DNA from: Clostridiales bacterium Firm_08
GTDB lineage: Bacteria; Bacillota; Clostridia; Oscillospirales; QAKW01
DNA length: 37,983 bases
Reading direction: 5' to 3'
Assembly: GCA_001604045.1 (NCBI GenBank)
Contig: LVAN01000016.1
Span: forward strand, 1 to 37,983
Part shown: positions 8,249 to 14,205 of the stretch, one piece after another
Layout of the letters: the number at the start of each line of letters is the position of its first letter
How positions within the stretch are numbered: the stretch's first letter is position 1
Notes under the pieces: generated by a model
Told to the model about the DNA's origin: nothing
The model's input: only the letters and a program-made list of their open reading frames with translations
Databases searched by the model: none
Translations under genes and position numbers: made by a program

Positions 8249-9511
8249 TTATTCCTCCAAATTTGCTTTTGTCGACGGATAATCGATACCCGCAAAGCAA
8301 TTGAGAACAGCGGTAATAACAATTTCAGAGAGCTTACAAGGAACGGCCATGCCGATTTGCTTTCTGACACTGCTGTAATTGCCGACAAACTCATAATCAT
8401 CTGGGAACGTCTGAATCCTTGCTCTTTCTCTGTTTGTTAATTCACGATCCGTCCAGTGATACATGAATGTACCGCCTCCGCCTGATGCGGTAACAGTATA
8501 AGCAGGCTTATCCGGATCAAGTTTGCGATATATCTGACTGATTTTAGTTTTAGTATGTATTTTTAATTCTGCCGGAAATTTTTTTCCAAGCCGTTCCTCA
8601 GCTTGCCAAATATTCTCGCCCGGAAGAATATATGACAACCTTCTGATTACATCAGCAGAGAGTTTTCTCGTCCCATTATTCGGTGAATTGTCAGGAATAT
8701 TTAACAGAGCAGTTCTTGCCGATACATCACAGTGGGCATACATCGCAGGATCCGGTATTTTATACTCTATGGGAATATCGTTTCTGATACCAACAATAAT
8801 TACCCTATGCCTTGTTTGAGGAATCCCGTATTGTTCTGATTTATATAGGTTCACATTCAACTTGTAACCTGCTTCACGCATATCATTTAGGATAATATCA
8901 AAATCTCCTGAACCGGCTGAACGAATGCCGGAAACATTTTCAGCAATAAACCATTGAGGTCTGTGCGCTTTCAGCACCTCAATACCGTACCAATAAAGCT
9001 GACCGAACTTTTCGTTCTCAAAGCCCTTGTGTTTGCCGACATTTGAAAAACTATTGCAAGGGAAACCATAGCAAAAAGCATCAATTTTACCGAGCTTTGC
9101 TATGTCAAGTTCCCTTACATCACAACAAAATACAGAATCAGGGTCATCGGGACAGATATTCTTTCTGTATGTCTCACAGGTATCCGAGTCATAATCGTTT
9201 GCCCATGCATGTTCTATAGAGTAACTCCCGTCATCACTTTTAGCGCGCATTGCACCACAAGCGATCCCGCCAGGACCGCAAAAAAGCTCACCGAGTCGGA
9301 ATACTTTTTTCTCTTTAGTGATCTCCTTATCGCCGGATTGCATCCATTCATCGATCTTGCTGATCTTAAACTTCCAGATGCGTCCGACTTTAATACCAGG
9401 CATACCGCGCTTTTCAATCCAAGCCAGACAAGTATCGCGGGTAATACCGAGGTATTCGCAGACCTCGTTCATCGAGTACCAGCGCTCGATTCTTTCGTTA
9501 GTCATGTCCAT
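8249..9511 (-). CDS. DNA cytosine-5 methyltransferase with N-terminal excisionase/MerR-type DNA-binding domain
   Basis: A 420-aa fusion. Residues 8-60 (WYSMNEVCEYLGITRDTCLAW, then GMPGIKVGRIWKFK) are a MerR/excisionase-like winged helix. From residue 71 a C5 methyltransferase follows: ELFCGPGGIACG (motif I), GFPCNSFS with catalytic Cys 152, ENVSGI at 191-196, and C-terminal target and IX-X segments. The canonical PCQPFS is PCNSFS here, a tolerated variation. The ATG at 9511 is chosen because AGTGAGG precedes it; an upstream TTG would place the start before that site. It is the first gene after the operon promoter. N-terminal DNA-binding extensions on C5 methyltransferases (for example the SsoII type) repress their own promoter, so this protein may set expression of the whole operon. 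A 10-bp palindrome in the leader is a candidate operator. Confidence 0.9.
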   Translation of the reverse strand: MDMTNERIERWYSMNEVCEYLGITRDTCLAWIEKRGMPGIKVGRIWKFKISKIDEWMQSGDKEITKEKKVFRLGELFCGPGGIACGAMRAKSDDGSYSIEHAWANDYDSDTCETYRKNICPDDPDSVFCCDVRELDIAKLGKIDAFCYGFPCNSFSNVGKHKGFENEKFGQLYWYGIEVLKAHRPQWFIAENVSGIRSAGSGDFDIILNDMREAGYKLNVNLYKSEQYGIPQTRHRVIIVGIRNDIPIEYKIPDPAMYAHCDVSARTALLNIPDNSPNNGTRKLSADVIRRLSYILPGENIWQAEERLGKKFPAELKIHTKTKISQIYRKLDPDKPAYTVTASGGGGTFMYHWTDRELTNRERARIQTFPDDYEFVGNYSSVRKQIGMAVPCKLSEIVITAVLNCFAGIDYPSTKANLEE

Positions 9512-9521
9512 AAAAACCTCA

Positions 9522-9531
9522 CTTTGCAAAG
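9522..9531. promoter_or_regulatory. Perfect palindrome CTTTGCAAAG in the leader of the defence operon
   Basis: A 10-bp perfect palindrome lies between the predicted transcription start (near 9545) and the first start codon. It is a plausible operator for the DNA-binding domain of the first methyltransferase. The motif is short, so chance is possible. Confidence 0.35.
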
Positions 9532-9551
9532 AGCAAACAACAATTCAGTTT

Positions 9552-9580
9552 ATTATAACATAGAAGCCCGTAAGAATCAA
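9552..9580 (-). promoter_or_regulatory. Sigma-A-type promoter of the defence operon
   Basis: On the minus strand TTGATT (9575-9580), a 17-bp spacer and TATAAT (9552-9557) form a near-consensus promoter about 40 bp upstream of the first methyltransferase start. No other comparable promoter was found inside the seven-gene array. Confidence 0.8.
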
Positions 9581-9632
9581 GGCGTTTAATGCCGAATAAT
9601 AAAGAATTTCAGCAAACAATACAATTCTATAT

Positions 9633-9662
9633 CGAAAAGCGGAGCCGGTATCGGCTCCGCTT
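9633..9662 (-). terminator. Terminator hairpin after the DUF6809-like gene
   Basis: A perfect 11-bp stem (AAGCGGAGCCG at 9637-9647 with 9652-9662) and a 4-nt loop end in four U on the minus strand. It closes the cassette at 9715-10616 and separates it from the defence promoter. A hairpin with the same GCGGAG core follows the related cassette at 29965-30003. Confidence 0.65.
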
Positions 9663-9714
9663 GCGGGTAGATATTTAATTGAAATCATTATGACACGAAT
9701 TATAACCCCACGGA

Positions 9715-9999
9715 CTATTCTCCAATGCCATTTTGGCTTTTGAATACACATTCTGTCATAATCTGCACACCGAGGGCGAAACCGCATTGGAACGCGGCGG
9801 TTTCGGAAATGGTATTCATTTCATTTACTGAAAGGTTATATTTCTCCAATAGTTCAAGTTCTTTAGAGGAAAGCTCGCTTTCAAGAACCTCTCTGTTTTT
9901 TGATACAAGGCGAAGCAATCCCTTATATTCCATATTGCCGTCAACAAAAGTTTCAATCGGGCGAATATTACCGTACCATAAATCTTCCAGCACCGTCAT
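9715..9999 (-). CDS. DUF6809-like small protein of a mobile-element cassette (intact copy)
   Basis: A 94-aa acidic, largely helical protein beginning MTVLEDLWYGNIRPIE. Proteins of this kind (DUF6809) are common next to TnpV and serine recombinases in Clostridia; no function is known to me. The ATG at 9999 overlaps the TnpV-like stop by 4 bp (ATGA), indicating translational coupling. A homologue with the same opening and the same ATGA junction lies at 30005-30265 but carries a nonsense codon, so this is the only complete copy in the window. Confidence 0.75.
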   Translation of the reverse strand: MTVLEDLWYGNIRPIETFVDGNMEYKGLLRLVSKNREVLESELSSKELELLEKYNLSVNEMNTISETAAFQCGFALGVQIMTECVFKSQNGIGE

Positions 10000-10292
10000 A
10001 CGAAGATCACCTCGTTCAGCACGATCTCATTGACGCGGTCGCGGATATTATTCATTGCTCCGACCCAAGCCATCTGGTCGCGGTATTTCAGTTCTTCGGT
10101 GATGCCTTCCTGCTTGGCGAGTTGTTTTACCAGCTGAAAAGACATTTCATCCGCTTGCTCGTTAACTTGCTGAAGATAAGAGTTCAGCGTACCTTTCATT
10201 CGCATCACTCCGATCACGCTCGGTTTGTTTTCTTTCAAGTACTGATAGTGTCTCTGTCCCCAGATGCCTACGCCTTTTAGATTGTCCTTCAT
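9996..10292 (-). CDS. TnpV-like transposon-encoded protein
   Basis: A 98-aa protein with the hallmark TnpV C-terminus (GITEELKYRDQMAWVGAMNN, then IRDRVNEIVLNEVIF) and the preceding helix MKGTLNSYLQQVNEQAD. TnpV was named in Tn4451-type elements and is thought to be an accessory or excisionase-like protein; its biochemical role is unsettled. This copy is shorter at the N-terminus than the 123-aa copy at 30262. A strong GAGGAGG site precedes the ATG, 12 bp after the upstream stop. No full recombinase gene remains nearby, only a C-terminal stub, so mobility has probably been lost. Confidence 0.8.
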   Translation of the reverse strand: MKDNLKGVGIWGQRHYQYLKENKPSVIGVMRMKGTLNSYLQQVNEQADEMSFQLVKQLAKQEGITEELKYRDQMAWVGAMNNIRDRVNEIVLNEVIFV

Positions 10293-10304
10293 AATATTTC
10301 CTCC

Positions 10305-10616
10305 TCACAAATTGATTATTTTGAAATCAGTTTCGCCTATTTTTTCGGTTCGACTTTCAATGAAGTTCGGTTGCCTTTCGATTCGTTTGTAGAAGTAGGC
10401 AACCTCTTCGGGAGTGGCGTCAATGGGATCTTCGCCACCGTAGAGAAATGTTTCAACATGGGCGTTGATAACCTTATACCGTTGCGCATCATCCATGAAA
10501 TAATCAAACGCGGTCCAGCCATGCAGATCCGCCCGGCTTTGCGGAAGCTCTCCGACTAAAAAACTCGTGGTCTTACCGTCTGAAAACAAAGTAACTCGTG
10601 AAAATCTTAGGCTCAT
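10305..10616 (-). CDS. Hypothetical 103-aa protein, first gene of the TnpV cassette
   Basis: A 103-aa protein beginning MSLRFSRVTLFSDGKTTSF, with no motif I recognise and no signal or membrane segment. The ATG at 10616 has a very strong AAAGGAGGAG site 7 bases upstream; the frame is open further back to 10775 but without a better start. Downstream genes follow with 12-bp and -4-bp spacing. The related cassette at 30005-30806 has a different, 56-aa protein in this position, so the first slot of the cassette appears variable. Confidence 0.65.
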   Translation of the reverse strand: MSLRFSRVTLFSDGKTTSFLVGELPQSRADLHGWTAFDYFMDDAQRYKVINAHVETFLYGGEDPIDATPEEVAYFYKRIERQPNFIESRTEKIGETDFKIINL

Positions 10617-10623
10617 ATAAAAA

Positions 10624-10670
10624 CTCCTCCTTTGCGATATCATTGTACCGCGAGGGAGGAGTTGTGTAAA
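10624..10670 (-). promoter_or_regulatory. Promoter of the first TnpV cassette with flanking dyad
   Basis: On the minus strand TTTACA (10665-10670), 17 bp and TACAAT (10642-10647) form a good promoter. A 7-bp dyad, CTCCTCC (10655-10661) against GGAGGAG (10624-10630), brackets the -10 element; its downstream arm is the ribosome binding site. The same layout with an 8-bp dyad is found at 30814-30849, suggesting an operator. Confidence 0.7.
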
Positions 10671-10747
10671 ATATGCGATTTTCGTTTTGGTCCTTGGAGG
10701 AAAAATGCGCGCAGATGCCATAACACTTGGTTTAATCTTTGGTTTGG

Positions 10748-10799
10748 TCAAATCCGTTATCTCCACTCGGACCATGTTGACGGTTGAAATAGGATTTAA
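10748..10799 (+). repeat. Left copy of a bipartite 52-bp inverted repeat
   Basis: TCAAATCCGTTAT (10748-10760), an 18-bp less conserved spacer, and a 21-bp block beginning GACGGTTGAAATA (10779-10799). The reverse complement at 30900-30951 has both blocks identical and the same 18-bp spacing. With outer and inner blocks in matching order, the pair has the geometry of terminal inverted repeats around about 20.2 kb. Confidence 0.7.
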
Positions 10800-10822
10800 G
10801 TCTTATTTCAACCGTCTTTTTT
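10779..10822 (+). terminator. Rho-independent terminator, plus strand
   Basis: A perfect 13-bp stem (GACGGTTGAAATA at 10779-10791 with 10804-10816), a 12-nt loop and six T (10817-10822). Its left arm is part of the bipartite repeat. It faces the minus-strand cassette, so it may shield that cassette from, or end, plus-strand transcription. Confidence 0.7.
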
Positions 10823-10832
10823 ATGCTTTCGG

Positions 10833-11027
10833 TCAGGCGGTTGCCTTTTGTTCTTGTTCCGCGAACATCGGCGGAATTTCAAATTTGCCTATGACATTAT
10901 AGTAGATTTCTACCTTTTGCGTAGTAACGCCGCCCGATTCCCGCCTGTGATGGACTACGATTTTGTCTATAAGCTCCCGAACTACATCAGCAGTCAGTTT
11001 TTCTAAGTGCGTTGTTTTCTCTACAAT
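10833..11027 (-). pseudogene. C-terminal stub of a large serine recombinase (DUF4368-type tail)
   Basis: About 60 residues in frame (HLEKLTADVVRELIDKIVVH, later TQKVEIYYNVIGKFEIPP, then stop) match the C-terminal DUF4368-like end of large serine site-specific recombinases. The catalytic serine domain and zinc-ribbon region are missing: the homology stops near 11027, where an unrelated plus-strand coding remnant starts. It is thus a truncated remnant left by deletion or rearrangement. It lies directly upstream of the TnpV cassette on the same strand, consistent with a former integrative element in which these genes belonged together. Confidence 0.75.
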
Positions 11028-11029
11028 AG

Positions 11030-11843
11030 AAGAATTCAAAGCGTATACGACGTTCCCGGACTATACGATTCAAAACAAGAAAGACGTTGCTTATCTCGGG
11101 CGCTTCAACTTTGATATGCTCAAAAGGTTCGAGGCGCTGACGCGTGTGTTCACAATCCTCGCACGGGGATATATGTGGGAAACGGACGAGCCGGACGTCA
11201 ACCGCGCTTATCGCGCTCTCTGCGCGTGGTGCAGTCTGCCGGAAAACATACATCCACAGACAAAAAAGGAAGGGCAAGATAGGACTTGCTATGCCGATTT
11301 GCACGACGAGTTCCCGGAGCTTGTAGATGAAGAAGGCGCGGGGTGGTTTTACACTCACGTTTATAATGTGATTAACGCCGTACTGGATAATACAGACAAG
11401 GTTTATCCGACTTCCGTTAATAGCGCGATCACGATCACAAAGAAGTTTGACGCCGCTTGGTGCAAGCAGGTGTTGCAGTATCAGGCGTCGCTGTATTCCA
11501 GAAACACGAAAGGTTGGGTGCGGCGTTTTGAGGATATTGTATAGCAGAGGCGAAAGAAGAAGGCAGATTACAGAACAAGGATTTTGATTTACCGGCTGAA
11601 ACGGTACAAAAGTTGAAGGATGTGCTAATTGACAAAAAACGTGAAAACGTTATCCTTCTGCTGGCAAAATACTACCTTGCAAACAAGCCGGAGGACAGTG
11701 ATTGGGTGATCCTGCCCGTCGAAAACTTCAACGCCTATTTCGGCACGACTTCATTTGACCGCAAGTGGCTGCCGACATTTCCGGAAGAGATCATCGTTCG
11801 CAAGGACTACGCCGGGATTTGCAGATTCAGGATGTTCATATAG
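11030..11843 (+). pseudogene. 5'-truncated and frameshifted gene of unknown family
   Basis: A coherent coding remnant in two frames. The first (11030-11541) reads from FKAYTTFPDYTIQNKKDVAY to RRFEDIV and hits TAG at 11542. Shifting frame at 11544 continues without interruption (AEAKEEGRLQNKDFDLPAET onward) to a stop at 11843. Amino-acid composition stays protein-like across the shift, so a single-base indel is the simplest reading. The 5' end is missing: just before 11030 the sequence becomes the antisense of the recombinase stub, with no start codon or ribosome site. I do not recognise the family; it is a soluble, helix-rich protein of at least 265 residues. It ends just before a bidirectional palindromic terminator. 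Confidence 0.65.
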
Positions 11844-11857
11844 ACCGTTCAGGCGGT

Positions 11858-11897
11858 AAACGGAAAAGCCCCGGTGATCACCGGGGCTTTTCCGTTT
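11858..11897. terminator. 40-bp perfect palindrome, bidirectional terminator
   Basis: AAACGGAAAAGCCCCGGTGA at 11858-11877 is followed directly by its exact reverse complement (11878-11897) with no unpaired spacer. The A/T-rich ends give U-rich 3' ends in both directions. It lies between the plus-strand remnant and the convergent surface-protein operon and probably ends transcription of both. Confidence 0.85.
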
Positions 11898-11930
11898 GTT
11901 TATTATTTTTTGCTGAAAAATGCGTGAACC

Positions 11931-14189
11931 TTATTCCGCAATGGCTTCTTTTTTGTCGGTCTTTTTCTTGGTCTTCATAGCCAACGCGGTGACGACCGCG
12001 CCGAGAGCGATACCCGCGCCGCCGGAAAGCGCCAGCGCTCCGGCAGTGAAGATGGAGCCGGTCGTGCCCACCGCGGTATCATCGGTTTGGAAATATACAT
12101 ATACGCTCTTGGCGTCGTTGTTCCAATCGTACAGACTGCTGTTCAGGTTGAACGCCGCGTCGGTGCCGAACATATGGATACCGGTTTCATAACCAGCCGG
12201 GATCTGGGTATTATCGACAACGACTTTGAGAGAGGACGCCAGGATCGGGTCCATCACTTCATTTTTCACGGCATACAGCGCAAGCCACTGTCTGCCGACA
12301 TCACCGTTCATATCAGAGCAGATGCCGAGAACGCCGTACATTTCATCTGCTTCCGTACGGTTGCACTCAACGGCTTTATAGTATGCCGACTGGTTTTTGA
12401 GCATGATCTTTTCGCCTTTTTTGTTGTAGCCGATAATATCTTTTTCATCCACCATATAATGCGGGATGGGAGAGAATTCGACGTTATAATACGCTTTCAT
12501 ATCTTCCCATGCAAGATACGTCGTGATCCCGGCAAGGATAATCACACCGATGCCGAGACCTATGGTCAGGTATTTGCATACTCTCGTGGCAGCGGTGATT
12601 TTGTCAACGTCTGTGCCGAATTTGATGGATACTTCTTCAAAAGAGAGCTCTTCTTCCAGCACGTCAAGACCGGCGGTGTTTAATGGGTATTTTGCCAAAG
12701 TGGCGTTTAATTCGGAAAGCTCGGCTGCGTTTTTCGCCCAGGAAACGGCGGACACGGTCAAGGCGGCCGTCGCGACGGCGGTGACGGACGCCAGGGTCAC
12801 GGTCCACGTGCTGAACATTTTATTATCGTCCAGCTGTAAAAGCGCATTGGCACGGCGTGCGGCAGTAGTGAGCGCGACGCCGCCCTTTTCATAAATTCCG
12901 CGATCCACGCCGTCGTAGATTGAAGCTTCCTCGATAAACTCGTAATCCGCGTTTTGGTACGCCTCGTTCTCGGTGATCGTCATGGCAAACAGTTCTTCAA
13001 GCGAGACATAGGAAAGACCCGCCTTTTGACCCGGTGTGAGAGATGCGACCAGCGGATAGAGATCTTCCGTTTCCACTTCGTCGGATGGACGGTCAAAGAA
13101 ATCGAGCAATGTCCCGTCGTCATATTCGGTGTTTTCGAGATACTCGTAAATACCAACCGTACGAACGGCGGACATAACATCAATATACTCATTCATAAAG
13201 GCATTATAAGCTTCCGCAAACTCCGCATATTCTGCTTCATTACCTTTATACCCTTTTAAAGATTTAATCGTCTTTTGATGAAATTCAAGTTCGCGGCTTA
13301 GCTCATCAAGATCGGTGTTTTCAAGCGTATTAACAGCGGCGTCGTATCCGGCAAAGATACTTGCAAACTTATTCCATTGATCAAGAATGCTTTGTGCGTC
13401 ATCGTCAAAAAGTTTTGCGAGTTCTTTTTTGGCGTCAGTCGGAGTTAAACCGGTCTGATCGATCAAATCATCATAGGTAGTTTGTGTAAAACGCTCTACC
13501 CAGGTTGTATCATTTGCATCACTTGCCCTGACGAGCAGATTGGCGATCGCAAGCGTCGCCTTGCCGTTGCACTGCGCTAAAATGGTAACAAGGTCCGCGT
13601 GATGCTTTTTGTCTTCGCGGCTGAGAGAATTATACTCCTCATCGCCCATTTCATATTTTGTTTGATCAAGAAGCAAATCGCCGAGTCTGAAACCGGTATC
13701 ATCGTCAATAAACTTATTCAAAACGCCGTGAACATACTGCGCGCGCTCATTGTCATTCTCAAAGTTTAAGCGATACTCACTAATCATATCGACAAACTCA
13801 TCCGCAAGCGGAATGATTTGCGATTTGACGTATTCGTCAAACAGCGCCTCGTATTCCGCAACGTCGTAGCCGCCCTTCATATTCATCAAAGCAAGGTCGG
13901 TGATGGCTTTGCTGCGGTTTTTGGTGGTTTTATAACCGAGGTAAACAGCTTTTTCGCCTTTAGAGCCGAGGCCTCCGCCCACGTTTTGGTTGAGATCAAC
14001 AGGATTGTTGCCGTCCTTAAGCAGAGCAAAGCCCTCCGCCTCGGCGGCGGAATAGTCACCCATAAAGATCTTGACTTCGCTGATATAGTCGGGTGACTCC
14101 GTCGCGGACGCAAACACCTTTAAGGTCGGCAGTATTCCCATCAGTACCGCCAGGCATACTCCTAAAATAGATCTTGATAAGCGTCTCAT
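11931..14189 (-). CDS. Large membrane-anchored surface protein, paralogue A
   Basis: A 752-aa exported protein of no named family known to me. A signal peptide spans residues 1-28 (cut near VFA-SAT). A beta-rich domain follows, with VYLGYKTTKN...AITDLALM near 82-102, then a long acidic helical region (110-450), two hydrophobic segments (460-484 and 539-561), a second beta-rich region (570-705, ending SVYVYFQTDD) and a C-terminal membrane segment (715-738) with a Lys-rich tail. There is no LPXTG motif, so it is held by the membrane, not by sortase. It is the last gene of the surface operon, 16 bp after its closest paralogue, with a GGAGG site. Between 12127 and 12321 it is identical at nucleotide level to that paralogue, while the rest has diverged, suggesting gene conversion. 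Function unknown. Confidence 0.82.
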   Translation of the reverse strand: MRRLSRSILGVCLAVLMGILPTLKVFASATESPDYISEVKIFMGDYSAAEAEGFALLKDGNNPVDLNQNVGGGLGSKGEKAVYLGYKTTKNRSKAITDLALMNMKGGYDVAEYEALFDEYVKSQIIPLADEFVDMISEYRLNFENDNERAQYVHGVLNKFIDDDTGFRLGDLLLDQTKYEMGDEEYNSLSREDKKHHADLVTILAQCNGKATLAIANLLVRASDANDTTWVERFTQTTYDDLIDQTGLTPTDAKKELAKLFDDDAQSILDQWNKFASIFAGYDAAVNTLENTDLDELSRELEFHQKTIKSLKGYKGNEAEYAEFAEAYNAFMNEYIDVMSAVRTVGIYEYLENTEYDDGTLLDFFDRPSDEVETEDLYPLVASLTPGQKAGLSYVSLEELFAMTITENEAYQNADYEFIEEASIYDGVDRGIYEKGGVALTTAARRANALLQLDDNKMFSTWTVTLASVTAVATAALTVSAVSWAKNAAELSELNATLAKYPLNTAGLDVLEEELSFEEVSIKFGTDVDKITAATRVCKYLTIGLGIGVIILAGITTYLAWEDMKAYYNVEFSPIPHYMVDEKDIIGYNKKGEKIMLKNQSAYYKAVECNRTEADEMYGVLGICSDMNGDVGRQWLALYAVKNEVMDPILASSLKVVVDNTQIPAGYETGIHMFGTDAAFNLNSSLYDWNNDAKSVYVYFQTDDTAVGTTGSIFTAGALALSGGAGIALGAVVTALAMKTKKKTDKKEAIAE

Positions 14190-14205
14190 TGCGACCCTCC
14201 GTTTT

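Noticed and set aside
10617-10775. Extension of the 103-aa gene to an upstream ATG, possibly the start of a recombinase
   Set aside because: The extension covers the promoter and the strong ribosome site at 10624-10630, and its translation has no resolvase motif.
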